From contig JAUPKI010000317.1 of the NCBI GenBank assembly GCA_030837545.1, positions 1 through 53,198 of the forward strand: 53,198 bases of DNA, in the 5' to 3' direction. Both the position numbers and the translations under genes were made by a program. Positions 1 to 11,052 of this stretch are shown here, piece by piece. The notes beneath the pieces are model-generated. The model had not been told where the DNA came from. It did no database searches and saw only the letters and a program-made list of their open reading frames with translations. Numbering within the stretch: position 1 is the stretch's first letter; each line of letters begins with the position of its first letter. Source of the stretch: Thermodesulfobacteriota bacterium (GTDB taxonomy: Bacteria; Desulfobacterota; DSM-4660; Desulfatiglandales; Desulfatiglandaceae).

Positions 1-2
1 AC

Positions 3-121
3 TCGTAAAAAGTCGTCACCCCGGTGAAAACCGGGGTCCAGAACGATTTTAACTATATGATTTTACTGGATTCCGGTTTTCGCCGGAATGACGAAAAAGG
101 ACATTTTCTGACTTTTTACGA
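3..121. repeat. MITE-like palindromic element with 12-bp terminal inverted repeats
   Basis: TCGTAAAAAGTC (3-14) is the exact reverse complement of GACTTTTTACGA (110-121); core is GTCACCCCGGTGAAAACCGGGGTCCAG ... CTGGATTCCGGTTTTCGCCGGAATGACG. Confidence 0.75.
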
Positions 122-213
122 TACCATCAAATTTGGAGTTCGAAGTTCTAATCGGGAATTTCCTTTTTGAACTTTAGGCACTCCAAACTCGTTACTCCAA
201 ACTTGACAAGTCG

Positions 214-1266
214 TCACCTTCCATATTGGGCCTCAATCCAGGCCTGGTACTCCCCGCTTCGCACCCGGTTGACCCATTCCGTATGATCCAGATACCAGTG
301 AATGGTCTTGCGGATTCCGGCTTCAAATGTCTCCTCCGGCTCCCATCCCAACTCCCTCGTCAATTTGGTGCAATCGATAGCATATCGGCGGTCATGCCCG
401 GGCCGGTCCTTGACAAACGTGATGAGCTTTCTGCGGGGCAGGCCCTTTCCGGGCGGAACGAGTTCGTCCATGATATCACAGATCATCTCCACGATCCGGA
501 TATTCTCCATCTCGGTCTTCCCGCCCACATTGTAGGTCTCGCCCCTTTCCCCGTGTTTCATGATGCGCCAGACGGCCGAGCAGTGATCCCTGACATAGAG
601 CCAGTCCCTGACATTGAGGCCGTCCCCGTACACTGGAAGGGGTTTCCCCTCCAGGGCATTGAGGATCATGAGGGGGATGAGTTTTTCGGGAAACTGGTAG
701 GGACCGTAATTGTTGGAGCAGTTGGAGATGGTGACGGGGAGCGAGTAGGTTTTATGATAGGCCCTCACCAGATGATCGGAGGATGCCTTTGAGGCGGAAT
801 AGGGGCTGTTGGGCCTGTAGGGCGTTTCCTCCGTAAAATACCCCTCTTTCCCCAGACTTCCGAACACCTCATCGGTGCTGATGTGGTGAAAGAGGGTCAG
901 GCGCTCCTGATGTTCCCTTGACAGCTCCAGGAGATTGAAGGTGCCGATAATATTGGTCTGGATAAATGCATCGGGCCTCACGATGGATCGATCTACATGG
1001 GATTCGGCTGCAAAGTGACAGACGGCGTCTATTCCGTACTCCTCAAAGACACGCGCCATGCGCTCCCTGTCGCAGATGTCCGCTTTGACAAAAACATACC
1101 GTCCTGGAAAGAGCCCTTCTATATCGGTCAGGTTTTCCGGATTGCCGGCATAGGTGAGGGCGTCCACGTTCACCACGCGGCCGTCAAAGTCGGATTCTTG
1201 GAGGAGATAGCGGATAAAATTGGTCCCGATAAATCCGCATCCCCCTGTCACCAGAAGTTGTTTCAT
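214..1266 (-). CDS. rmlB: dTDP-glucose 4,6-dehydratase
   Basis: N-terminal [67 protein letters not shown] extended family. Confidence 0.95.
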   Translation of the reverse strand: MKQLLVTGGCGFIGTNFIRYLLQESDFDGRVVNVDALTYAGNPENLTDIEGLFPGRYVFVKADICDRERMARVFEEYGIDAVCHFAAESHVDRSIVRPDAFIQTNIIGTFNLLELSREHQERLTLFHHISTDEVFGSLGKEGYFTEETPYRPNSPYSASKASSDHLVRAYHKTYSLPVTISNCSNNYGPYQFPEKLIPLMILNALEGKPLPVYGDGLNVRDWLYVRDHCSAVWRIMKHGERGETYNVGGKTEMENIRIVEMICDIMDELVPPGKGLPRRKLITFVKDRPGHDRRYAIDCTKLTRELGWEPEETFEAGIRKTIHWYLDHTEWVNRVRSGEYQAWIEAQYGR

Positions 1267-2150
1267 CTTGGTTCCTCTCGTGCCTCGCTGATCAGTCGGT
1301 CCCTGAACTCAGCGACGAATTGCCTTAGATCGCTTCGCCAGTCCTGCATCAGGTTCATGCCCGATTCCTTGAGCCGCCGGTTCTCCAGGATGGAGTTCAT
1401 GGGTCTTGTGGCCAGGGTGGGATAGTCCGCCGTGGTGCAGGGAACCACGCAATGGGGCACGACCATTTGGTCAAGGAATTCCGATGCCAGTTGAAACCAG
1501 GTGCCATGCCCCTCTGCGGTGGCGTGATAGACCCCCTGACCCTCTTCGTTGATCAGTTTCTCGATCTGCAGGGCCAGCCGGTAGCTCCAGGTCGGAGAAC
1601 CGAACTGGTCGTTGACCACCTTTATTTCCCGTGTGGGGTCTTTCAGGGTCAGACTGAGCATGGTCTTGAGAAAATTGGGGCCCCCGATGCCATACAGCCA
1701 TGCGGTGCGCAGGATCATATAGTTGTTCGTGGCTTCTTTAACCGCATTCTCTCCCGCCAACTTGCTCCTGCCATAGCATGATACAGGATGGGTTTCATCG
1801 GTCTCCACATAGGATTCCGGCGGCGCCTTCCCCCCGTCAAACACATAATCTGTTGAAATATGTATCAATTGGGCGCCATACCGCTTCGCTGCCGCAGCCA
1901 GGTTTCTGGGGCCCTCCGCATTCACCTTCCATGCCATCTCCGATCGGGTTTCGCAGGCGTCCACGGCCGTGTATGCCGCACAGTTCACAATGACGTTCGG
2001 ACCAAAGCCGGCTATTGCGCTCTCCACCTGTAAAGGGTCGGTGATGTCCAGTTCATCCAGGTCCACGGACATCACCTCATGGTTTCGAGCGAGGATGGCA
2101 TGGCAATCCGTCCCCAGTTGACCCTTTCCGCCGCAGATCAGTAGTTTCAT
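1263..2150 (-). CDS. rmlD: dTDP-4-dehydrorhamnose reductase
   Basis: [48 protein letters not shown] motifs; 4-bp overlap with rmlB. Confidence 0.93.
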   Translation of the reverse strand: MKLLICGGKGQLGTDCHAILARNHEVMSVDLDELDITDPLQVESAIAGFGPNVIVNCAAYTAVDACETRSEMAWKVNAEGPRNLAAAAKRYGAQLIHISTDYVFDGGKAPPESYVETDETHPVSCYGRSKLAGENAVKEATNNYMILRTAWLYGIGGPNFLKTMLSLTLKDPTREIKVVNDQFGSPTWSYRLALQIEKLINEEGQGVYHATAEGHGTWFQLASEFLDQMVVPHCVVPCTTADYPTLATRPMNSILENRRLKESGMNLMQDWRSDLRQFVAEFRDRLISEAREEPR

Positions 2151-2262
2151 AAGTTACGAGTTACGAGTTTGAAGTGACGAGTTGTGAGTGAGGCAAGACA
2201 GAAGAGAAAACCTCGACTTGAACTTTAAACACCCCACTCCCAACACCCCACTCCTTGATCTT
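2149..2262. repeat. low-complexity short-word direct repeats
   Basis: AAGTTACGAGTTACGAGTTTGAAGTGACGAG and AACACCCCACTCCCAACACCCCACTCC. Confidence 0.55.
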
Positions 2263-2336
2263 GAACAGGTTGGGAATACATGTTCCATTGCGGGTTGGTC
2301 AAGATAAATGTTTCGTCCTGGTGAGAAGAGGTCCCT

Positions 2337-2792
2337 TTATGATGGTATGGAATTATTCTCTCTTCTTCGGGTTTCATCCAGGTACTCGGCCCACATTTGA
2401 CCCCGCAACATGCCGATGACCCTGAAGGTTTCCCTGAGTTCATCCATCACGGTCGGACCGCTCTCCCTTATGGCCCCTTCCAGTTCGGAGCAGATGTAGC
2501 TGTGGCAGATAAACGGCCTTGAGTGGAGATCCAGGGAACATCCCGATGGCCCCAGGAACCAACACCCCTTTTTCATGAACCCTTCCCGTCGCCAGGTCTG
2601 TTTGAGCCCTGACAGCCTCAGGTAAAGAATGTCCTTCTCGGTATAGAGGTAGTGGACCCTTTCGCAGCAGGGGGCCTTGCATCCCGCGCACACCCGCTCC
2701 ACATAGGGTCGCTGACGTTCGGCCGCCTGACGGATCAGGGTTCCTATTTTGTCTACTGTTTCAGAAACCATCAATAAAGCCGTCGCCTCCAT
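2337..2792 (-). CDS. YkgJ-like cysteine cluster protein
   Basis: CAGCKAPCCERVHYLYTEKDI ... GCWFLGPSGCSLDLHSRPFICHSYIC spaced Cys pattern. Confidence 0.6.
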   Translation of the reverse strand: MEATALLMVSETVDKIGTLIRQAAERQRPYVERVCAGCKAPCCERVHYLYTEKDILYLRLSGLKQTWRREGFMKKGCWFLGPSGCSLDLHSRPFICHSYICSELEGAIRESGPTVMDELRETFRVIGMLRGQMWAEYLDETRRRENNSIPS

Positions 2793-2808
2793 TTTCTTGA
2801 CCCGCTGA

Positions 2809-3828
<1,020 letters not shown>

Positions 3829-3849
3829 TCAATCAGCAGAGGATTCAGG

Positions 3850-4134
3850 TTGGATGCCAGAGCGGTTCTGGGTTATCTCGAGGCCGTCGCCGAACAACTC
3901 GGGGTTGAGATCCGTTATGAGCCAATGGAAGGCGAAACGGTTCTTTCCCCGGGGGGGATGTGCCGGATCAGGGGCAAGACAGTGATTATTGTCAATGCAA
4001 AGGCGCCCTTGGAAGATCAGGTCCGCACATTGGTAAAGGCCTTGCGCCGGCTTGACCTAAGTCAGATCTACCTTAGGCCGGGCATTCGCGATCTCCTCGA
4101 ATGCGATACGGGGGACGAGGTGGGGACAGGATAG
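3850..4134 (+). CDS. small conserved hypothetical protein
   Basis: 94-aa ORF immediately downstream of mdh; TTG start; no recognised domain. Confidence 0.5.
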   Translation: MDARAVLGYLEAVAEQLGVEIRYEPMEGETVLSPGGMCRIRGKTVIIVNAKAPLEDQVRTLVKALRRLDLSQIYLRPGIRDLLECDTGDEVGTG

Positions 4135-4253
4135 TATCCACAAATTACCCCGATGAAATAGAACACAAAAGGCATTTCATCCCAGTTAAATAAGGGCTAC
4201 GAAGATTTAACGGGATAAATGGGGCAGGCACAGATTTCACAGATGCCGATCCC

Positions 4254-7200
4254 TCAATCCCTCAATTCCTGAATTCTTGAATTCCTGAATTCTGTACCCC
4301 CTCCACCCCCCATATCGTTTTCGGTTTTAAGATGTTCGTCCGGCAGAGGGTATCCCTTGCCCTCGAAGTCGCGTGCTGCGTCTGAGATACTCTTGTACAT
4401 CCGTTTCGGGGTGAGGAGGAGGCGCGTCAGAAAGCCGACTGTCCCGTTTCCCAAGCTTTTCAGGGGCATATATCGTACGTCCGGATCGGATAACGGTCCG
4501 TCGATCTTGAAATACTCTCCGTAAAGGCTTTTTTTGTCACCGGTCAAGAGGTATCCCGCCACAGGGACCTTGCTGATCAAAAAGTCGATGGTCCCAAGGG
4601 GCTGGATCCCTATTTCCCCATTCACCCTGGCCGTGGAGAGATTGGCCTCTCCCATGGCCGCCGCGTTGAATGCCGGGCCCCGCATGGTGACGTCCTCTGT
4701 CTTTGCGATCCCTTTATGCAGGTCAAACTGCGCGCCGATGCTTTCGAAATAGATCCCTTCCTTTGACAGATGGGGCGGCCTCCCCTCAAACATCCCCTGA
4801 AGGCTCAGGAAATCCAGGATTTTGATAAAGACATTGGATTTCTTCAGAACGCACTGATCGAGCAGGACATTGACGCTGCCGGTAAGGCTCGAAACCAGGT
4901 TTTCCCTGTTGCCCCCTTTGGCAAACAGGAGCGCCTCCAGGGTCAACATGCCCTCGGCTCGGGAGGAGATGAAATCAAGGGACGGCGGAAGTTCACCTAA
5001 GGGCTGCCGGGTCATGTCGATGTAACCGGAAAAGAGCATTTCTGGGGATTTTCCCCTTTTCACATGTCCCCTCAGCCGCAATTCGCCATGTTCCCATGCC
5101 GCGCTGGATCGCGTGATATAAAGATCCCCGGATCGCAGGGCGCACTCCACCCTGAGCGGACCGTAGTGAAACCCTTCCCATTGACCCCTCGATGCCGTTA
5201 TATCCAGATGGATATCCGACTTTTCCATGAGCCGACCCGCGCCTTCCCGCCATGCAGGGGGGGCCGGGGCCTGGTTAGGACCGACACCATTTTGGAACTG
5301 CTTGGGCGTTTGCTTGAAATAGGCGATAATCCCGGCGGAAATCAGATCGGAGAGATCCATGAAATCGGATCGGACCGTTATATCGCCCCTCATCCCGTCC
5401 CATCCCTGCAATTTCCCCTCGATGTGGACGGAGTTTTCCCCTAATTTCATATCGATAGACTCGATGGAAAGGTCTTTTCCCTGGAATGTCAGGGCAAGAT
5501 TGCACTGTTCGACCGGATGGGGAAAATCGGCCGTGAGAAAAGAGAGATCGCTTCCCCTTGCCTCTCCGGTAACAACCGTCATCTTCGGTTGCGAACGGGA
5601 CCCCTGGATGGATGCGTCGAACGCGAGCGTCCCCTTCCCCTTCAGATTTCCCTTCTTGAAACGAACGCCCAGATCCTCCAGCCGGATCTTTTTGCTGGAT
5701 GCCCTGAGATCGAAGCGGCCTTCTTTTAATAGATCATACGTGCCGGTTAATCCAAAGGATGATTCTCCTAAGGTGCATGTCAGGTTCGAGATATGGAACA
5801 TCTCCCCCGGTGCAAGTCCCCCGCTGAAACCGAGGTCCCCCTTGACCCCGAAAGGCTCGACCGTCATCGAGTCTGTCTCAAGGGAGATGCCTTTCATGTC
5901 GAGGCTTCCGCTAAAGCGCCAGTCTTTTTCCCCTTTGACAAGGGTCAATCGGCACGGTACCGGCCCTCTGAAAAAGATCGTTGAATGAAGATCGGGGTAA
6001 AAATGCCCGATCAATTCCCCCACGTCCGCCTCTGCCAGGACGCGGGCCTCGCCGGATTCCCAGGCCCCCCCGATGTGACCGGAGGCATCTATCGCAGATC
6101 TGCCCCACCGGCCTTTTACTGCAAACCGTCTTTTTTCTGTCCCATCGACAATCAACTCCCCCTCTTTCAGGAACACCGGAAAAATCAACGCGGCGCTGCC
6201 GGCCATGGTGCAATCCCTGAATGAGAGGTTCCCCTTCAACATTTTGGGATATGGCCAGTTTCTCTCATAGCCTACCTCGATATTTCCGTCGATCTTTCCG
6301 GTAGTAGAGGAAAATCCCTCAAGATGCCTGCGCACCTCATCGGGAATGAGGGGCAAATCCTTCTGCTGCAACAGGTCTATGATATCAACCGACCCGGCCG
6401 CGGCCACACGGATGCTTGGGGCATCGTCATAAAGGCTGCTCACGTTGAGGGACCCCTCCTCAATCTGTGAATCCCTGAAATGGGCCTTGACGCCGGACAC
6501 GCGGATACCGCCATTTTTAATCTCCAGCCTTCCCGAGACCCCCTCCACCGGTATTCCCCCGGCATCTTTGAATGCGGTGAGATCCCTGCAGGTAAGTTGC
6601 AACAGGAGGGCGCTGGCACTTGGCGGGAGATCGAGATCCTTGATCTGATTCAGCTTTCCATCGAGGGAGAAGCGATCCACCCGGACCTGGCCGGCTGAAA
6701 ATATGGGAAAAAGCCGGGCATCTACCCATCGGGGAAGGAGCGATGACGGAAAAATCCTTCGGAAGGTTTCAACCGGCATGACATCGCTCGTGACGCTGAG
6801 ACTGAGATAGGGATTCGATTTGTCCTTCAGGTCCAGTCTGGAGATGACATCCAATGTGAAGCCGGGGCCTCTCACCTGGAAGGATGGAATTTTTAGTGCG
6901 GATTCTGAATAGGATGCGTCAAAAGGGAGAAGGAGCCTGGCAAAGGAGAACGACTTCGTGTCGCCGTCATCGATAATCGCGAAGTCGAGATCGTTGATAA
7001 TGATCTTTCCCTTTGCCGAGATGCCGGCGTTCAGGGACCCGGAGGCTGTTACATCCATGTCTGCCGTCCCCTTCTTCACCGGCAGATCCGGCAACTGGAT
7101 ATGCGACAGGGGGATTCCATGCGCCTTCACCTCTACATGGGCTGACGGTCCGGATATTGCGTCCCAGGCGATATGTCCCCTGGCAGAGAGGGGGACCTCG

Positions 7201-7781
7201 GCCCCCCTGTAATCGACCTTCCCGTTCAGAATCACATCGAACGTGGCCGGATCTCTGGACCTCCGGGAGAGGCGGACAAACAGTGCCCTGGACACGAACG
7301 GCGTTCCTCTCAGGGCAATCTGCGCCCTTTCCAGAGTGACGGAGGGGAACCCTGCCAGTGCCTTGAGAGGCGATTCCCCAAAAAATGCGTTATCGCCGCC
7401 GGATGATGAAAACCACCTGCCGTCACCTACGTCCAGTTCTATCTGAGGCTCCTCAAGGGCAAGGCCGGTAGGCACAATGCGTCCCCTGACTAATTCCGGC
7501 AGGGAAAGGGTGATCCTGATTCTGGATGCGGCAATTGCCTTGACGTCCCCGGGCGTCCTGACCTCAAAATCCCGGGCCTGGATGCCGACCCCTTTCCAGA
7601 AGATGAGTTGTATCCGGTTCGCATGGATTTCATATCCCACGGCCTCAGAGAGTCGCTGCAGGAGGTAGTCCTGAACCGATGGCTTCTGGATCAGGGAATG
7701 GAGGAGGAGGACTGATCCGAAGAACAAGAGGAAAAGGAGGAATGTCAGAAAAAGGATGGACCTTAACCGTCTAAATGCCAT
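4254..7781 (-). CDS. AsmA/YhdP-like large membrane-anchored envelope protein
   Basis: 1175 aa, N-terminal TM segment ([19 protein letters not shown]), repetitive beta-rich AsmA-like body and AsmA-type C-terminal region ([45 protein letters not shown]-like). Confidence 0.75.
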   Translation of the reverse strand: MAFRRLRSILFLTFLLFLLFFGSVLLLHSLIQKPSVQDYLLQRLSEAVGYEIHANRIQLIFWKGVGIQARDFEVRTPGDVKAIAASRIRITLSLPELVRGRIVPTGLALEEPQIELDVGDGRWFSSSGGDNAFFGESPLKALAGFPSVTLERAQIALRGTPFVSRALFVRLSRRSRDPATFDVILNGKVDYRGAEVPLSARGHIAWDAISGPSAHVEVKAHGIPLSHIQLPDLPVKKGTADMDVTASGSLNAGISAKGKIIINDLDFAIIDDGDTKSFSFARLLLPFDASYSESALKIPSFQVRGPGFTLDVISRLDLKDKSNPYLSLSVTSDVMPVETFRRIFPSSLLPRWVDARLFPIFSAGQVRVDRFSLDGKLNQIKDLDLPPSASALLLQLTCRDLTAFKDAGGIPVEGVSGRLEIKNGGIRVSGVKAHFRDSQIEEGSLNVSSLYDDAPSIRVAAAGSVDIIDLLQQKDLPLIPDEVRRHLEGFSSTTGKIDGNIEVGYERNWPYPKMLKGNLSFRDCTMAGSAALIFPVFLKEGELIVDGTEKRRFAVKGRWGRSAIDASGHIGGAWESGEARVLAEADVGELIGHFYPDLHSTIFFRGPVPCRLTLVKGEKDWRFSGSLDMKGISLETDSMTVEPFGVKGDLGFSGGLAPGEMFHISNLTCTLGESSFGLTGTYDLLKEGRFDLRASSKKIRLEDLGVRFKKGNLKGKGTLAFDASIQGSRSQPKMTVVTGEARGSDLSFLTADFPHPVEQCNLALTFQGKDLSIESIDMKLGENSVHIEGKLQGWDGMRGDITVRSDFMDLSDLISAGIIAYFKQTPKQFQNGVGPNQAPAPPAWREGAGRLMEKSDIHLDITASRGQWEGFHYGPLRVECALRSGDLYITRSSAAWEHGELRLRGHVKRGKSPEMLFSGYIDMTRQPLGELPPSLDFISSRAEGMLTLEALLFAKGGNRENLVSSLTGSVNVLLDQCVLKKSNVFIKILDFLSLQGMFEGRPPHLSKEGIYFESIGAQFDLHKGIAKTEDVTMRGPAFNAAAMGEANLSTARVNGEIGIQPLGTIDFLISKVPVAGYLLTGDKKSLYGEYFKIDGPLSDPDVRYMPLKSLGNGTVGFLTRLLLTPKRMYKSISDAARDFEGKGYPLPDEHLKTENDMGGGGGTEFRNSRIQELRD

Positions 7782-8245
7782 TGCTCGAAGTAATCTCTTA
7801 AAATACGATGGTGATCAAAGGCCAGAGGGGTAGGGAGGGAGTCCCGATCAAAGATGCCGATATCTGCCGCGTCGTCAGCGGCCCTAAGGGTTCCGGTTGC
7901 CCTGCCGACAAAGACCACCGAAATGGTATGATGGCGTGGGTCCCGCGACGGATCTGAATAGGCGCCCAATTGATACAACAGCTCCACCTCAAGCGATGCC
8001 TCCTCCAATGCCTCTCTCCTGGCCGCTGACTCGAGACTTTCCCCGTAATCCACAAAGCCGCCCGGAAGCGCCCAGCCGGGAGGCGGATTCTTTCTCTGTA
8101 TTAAAACGATAGATGGTCCTGAACCGCGGGGCTCGTTTACAGGATGCCCCGGCTCCATCTCGATAATGATGTCAACCGTCGGAAAAGGATTGCGGTATTT
8201 CTCCACGATCTTCCCGCAGTTGGGGCAGACAAGGTAGTCTTTCAT
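7763..8245 (-). CDS. NUDIX hydrolase with N-terminal Zn-ribbon-like CxxC
   Basis: Nudix box [35 protein letters not shown] at N-terminus; overlaps AsmA-like start. Confidence 0.9.
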   Translation of the reverse strand: MKDYLVCPNCGKIVEKYRNPFPTVDIIIEMEPGHPVNEPRGSGPSIVLIQRKNPPPGWALPGGFVDYGESLESAARREALEEASLEVELLYQLGAYSDPSRDPRHHTISVVFVGRATGTLRAADDAADIGIFDRDSLPTPLAFDHHRILRDYFEQWHLDG

Positions 8246-8350
8246 TTTTAGATTCTTAACGTTTCATGAAGTGAGTGGTCTATATGGCTAATTGGGTAAG
8301 GTAAGGCACCTCCCAATGCCTGGATGCGGCATATTGCCTTCACATCCTTA

Positions 8351-8506
8351 TAACTCCACAGTCCAAAGTTCTCGTAATATATTGATATTATTGAATGTAT
8401 AAATTCCGAGCCGTCATTCCGGCGAAAGCCGGAATCCATTATTATCTCGATAGGTCAATTGCTCTGGATGCTGGATCAAGTCCGCATGACGAGAGAACTT
8501 TGGACT
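8351..8506. repeat. MITE-like palindromic element (copy 2)
   Basis: AGTCCAAAGTTCTC (8360-8373) is inverted exactly at 8493-8506; core GTCATTCCGGCGAAAGCCGGAATCCA; 68-bp ungapped similarity to 19678-19745 (opposite strand). Confidence 0.75.
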
Positions 8507-8562
8507 CTCAAGCTTATAATATGAATCGGCCCAGAAAGAAAGTTAAAAGAATGTGCAACTCG

Positions 8563-8591
8563 TTGACAAAAGGCACACGCCCTGTTAGGCT
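8563..8591 (+). promoter_or_regulatory. candidate sigma70 promoter for toxin-antitoxin pair
   Basis: TTGACA (8563-8568), 17-nt spacer, TAGGCT (8586-8591); ATG at 8598. Confidence 0.4.
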
Positions 8592-8597
8592 GCCCGC

Positions 8598-8867
8598 ATG
8601 AGCGACTTTGATTGGAATGACGAAAAGAATGAGCTGCTTGAACGCAGTCGCTGCATCTGTTTCGAGGATATCCTGGTGCATATTCAGAACGGAGACGTTT
8701 TAGATGTGATCAGGCATCCCAATCGCGAGCGCTACCCCAACCAGAATATCATCGTTCTCAACGTGGAAGGCTATGTGTGGTTGGTTCCATACGTGAAGGC
8801 CAGGGGAACCCGGTTTCTCAAAACCATCATTCCAAGCCGCAAGGCGACTCAGGAGTATCTGTCATGA
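8598..8867 (+). CDS. brnT: BrnT-family type II toxin
   Basis: 89 aa, FDWNDEKNELLERSRCICFEDI ... HPNRERYPNQNIIVLNVEGYVWLVPYV...FLKTIIPSRKATQEYL, BrnT-like layout. Confidence 0.8.
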   Translation: MSDFDWNDEKNELLERSRCICFEDILVHIQNGDVLDVIRHPNRERYPNQNIIVLNVEGYVWLVPYVKARGTRFLKTIIPSRKATQEYLS

Positions 8868-9169
8868 ACAAAAAGAAAATGCCATTTGACGAAGAAGAGC
8901 TCCAGATCCTGAGGGACTTCGAGGCAGGAGAACTGGAGAGTATCCCTGATTTTTCCCAGGAGAAAAGAGACTTGGAGGCAGCGGCACGGTATGCTCTCCA
9001 GAAAGACAGGCGGATCAACATCCGAATATCCTCCCGTGATCTGGAAAAGATACAGAAACGTGCCGCCCGGGAAGGGATGCCGTACCAGACATATATTTCG
9101 AGTACATTGCACAAACTGGTTACAGGAAGGCTGAAAGAGAAGGCCCAAGTATCGGAAGGGAATCCATAG
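8864..9169 (+). CDS. BrnA/CopG-like antitoxin
   Basis: ATGA overlap with toxin stop; RINIRISSRDLEKIQKRAAREGMPYQTYISSTLHKLVTG ribbon-helix-helix pattern. Confidence 0.8.
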   Translation: MNKKKMPFDEEELQILRDFEAGELESIPDFSQEKRDLEAAARYALQKDRRINIRISSRDLEKIQKRAAREGMPYQTYISSTLHKLVTGRLKEKAQVSEGNP

Positions 9170-9239
9170 GAGGCCATCTCAGCCCTGGATCCGTTCAAAG
9201 AGCGTTCAATCAACCCATCTGTAAACGCCCAGAGTACAC

Positions 9240-9548
9240 ATGACGACCTTTCTAACAGAACACGTTGTCGCCGAACTGGGACTCCTGGCCGGGGCGATGT
9301 ATGTGACAGCGGTGGTGATGGCCGTCGATGCAGTCATGAGGAACCGCACGGCCCAGGGGGCCATCGCCTGGGCCGTGTCCCTGATCACCATTGTCGTCAA
9401 CGACCCTGGTTTTGCAGGGGAGGTGGAAGCGATGTTCCGGGACGACCTGGCAGGCTGCCGTCAGATTCATCCAGGGGCACTGACCGAACGGCGCCTCTGG
9501 TTTCGGCTGGCGGTGCGCATTTCACGGCTGCTGGCGCCGATTCAGTAA
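9240..9548 (+). pseudogene. cardiolipin synthase-like remnant with internal in-frame deletion
   Basis: N-terminal Cls-like membrane segment (VMAVDAVMRNRTAQGAIAWAVSLIT) joined directly to Cls-like C-terminus (IVVNDPGFAGEVEAMFRDDL...WFRLAVRISRLLAPIQ); both HKD domains absent. Confidence 0.65.
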
Positions 9549-9640
9549 TAAACGCGGGGGAGATCAGCCGGACCCACGCGGGAGGGTGGGGACGCTGGAA
9601 AAAAAGCAAATTGGCTGCACGTGCGGCTGTTTGTGGTCAC

Positions 9641-9768
9641 TTATTAACTGTCTCGTAATACTATTGACATTTTCGTCATGCCGGACTCGATCCGGCATCC
9701 AGAAACAGACTGGATTCCGGCTTTCGCCCGGAATGACAGTGTAAGGACAATTATGAGACTGTTAATAT
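9641..9768. repeat. MITE-like palindromic element (copy 3)
   Basis: TTATTAACTGTCTCGTAATA (9641-9660) imperfectly inverted as AATTATGAGACTGTTAATAT (9749-9768); core GTCATGCCGGACTCGATCCGGCATCCAG...CTGGATTCCGGCTTTCGCCCGGAATGAC. Confidence 0.7.
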
Positions 9769-10034
9769 GGCTATTTTTTTTGATATGGGCTTGTATGGAC
9801 TGGGACAACGAATTTCACAATGACTACGACGTGATGGCCCACGATCTTCACCGCAATCAACCCATGGCCTGGGAAGGCCCTGCAGGCGGTTTCGATCCTC
9901 TGGACATCACCAACCATGCCGACGCCTACCTGTACCTGAGCGACGATGCCCAGGGTGAGATCACCGGAAGCGGCAAAAAAGGTTGCACCCTAATGAATTC
10001 GAGTCTGTTTGCCATCTCTTTGTCCTTGACATAG
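9753..10034 (+). CDS. hypothetical protein, possibly truncated
   Basis: ORF whose candidate ATG lies inside the right inverted repeat of the 9641-9768 element; DWDNEFHNDYDVMAHDLHRNQPMAWEGPAGGFDPLDITNHADAYLYLSDDAQ. Confidence 0.35.
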   Translation: MRLLIWLFFLIWACMDWDNEFHNDYDVMAHDLHRNQPMAWEGPAGGFDPLDITNHADAYLYLSDDAQGEITGSGKKGCTLMNSSLFAISLSLT

Positions 10035-10047
10035 AAAAAAGGGGAAT

Positions 10048-11025
10048 ATGGACAGGGTCATTATCACCGATGTCACATTGAGGGAGTTCGGCCAGAATGT
10101 GCCGGGGACCCACCTGCACATCTTTACGCCGGAAATGAGGGCCAGCCTGGCATTGGAGCTGATGGATCTCGGTTTTCCCAGCATCGAGGTCCTATCCTGC
10201 ATTCATCCGAAGGTCGCCCCTGCCATGCATGAGGAGGCCATCAGAAAGATCTCGACAGATTTGGGGAGGATGGATCGTGTCCATATCATCACGCTGGTTC
10301 CCAATCTGACCGGGTACAGCTCCTTTCTTCGACTCGACCTGGGACCGGACGGGTTCAATCATACCCTGGGGATATTCTTTTCCGCAGTGGAGGCCCACAA
10401 TCTGGCGAACCTGGGGAGACCGGTAAGCGAAACGATAGCCGAATACAGGACGATCCTGAAGGACGCCGCTTCGAGGCATATCCGGGTGGTAGCCTATATC
10501 TCTGCGGCATTTGGATATAGGGACCCAGGAAAGGGGGAGGTGATCCGGGCGGGCCTGGTTGAGATAGCTCGCCATATGGACCTCCTTTTTGATCAGGGGG
10601 CCCGGACTGTGACCCTTTCGGACCTTCAGGGGGTAGCAGGGAAGGATGAGACAGCAAGGATTTTGGAGACGATCCTCGATCTGAGGAAAGGGAGGGACCG
10701 CGATCGCATCGGATACCATCCGCACCACGTGTCCGGGGACCAGGCCCTGGCCAATTCACAGATCGCATTTGATCTGGGTCTCCGGCGCTTCGACGCATCC
10801 CTCGGGGGCACAGGGGGCTGCGTCACCGGGGCCCCCGGCAACCAGCCGACCGAGAGGCTGATTCATCTCTTTAATGAATTAGAGGTACAGACCGGGATCG
10901 ATGAGGATAGCGTGATCGCGCTCGCTGAAAGGGTGAGGAGAGACCTCTATGAAAGGATCCCTCTCTCACGATCCCTCCCCCGCAACGAGGAAAGGAGGGG
11001 GAAGGATTGGAAGAGAGGGTCTTAG
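10048..11025 (+). CDS. HMG-CoA lyase-like TIM-barrel (HMGL-like) protein
   Basis: IITDVTLREFGQN, GYHPHHVSGDQALANSQIAFDLGLRRFDASLGGTGGCVTGAPGN. Confidence 0.8.
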   Translation: MDRVIITDVTLREFGQNVPGTHLHIFTPEMRASLALELMDLGFPSIEVLSCIHPKVAPAMHEEAIRKISTDLGRMDRVHIITLVPNLTGYSSFLRLDLGPDGFNHTLGIFFSAVEAHNLANLGRPVSETIAEYRTILKDAASRHIRVVAYISAAFGYRDPGKGEVIRAGLVEIARHMDLLFDQGARTVTLSDLQGVAGKDETARILETILDLRKGRDRDRIGYHPHHVSGDQALANSQIAFDLGLRRFDASLGGTGGCVTGAPGNQPTERLIHLFNELEVQTGIDEDSVIALAERVRRDLYERIPLSRSLPRNEERRGKDWKRGS

Positions 11026-11052
11026 AAAAGGGCTGGCTGTGTCTGCGGCGAT

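Noticed and set aside
3-121. Palindromic repeats read as CRISPR or as intrinsic terminators
   Set aside because: Copies are dispersed singly rather than arrayed with regular spacers, and no consistent T-tract follows the hairpins.
4152-4181. GATGAAAT...ATTTCATC inverted repeat between convergent genes
   Set aside because: Stem of 8 bp with 14-nt loop and no T-tract; too weak to call a terminator.
10192-10728. 178-aa minus-strand ORF within HMGL-like gene
   Set aside because: Shadow ORF; the plus-strand frame carries the family motifs.
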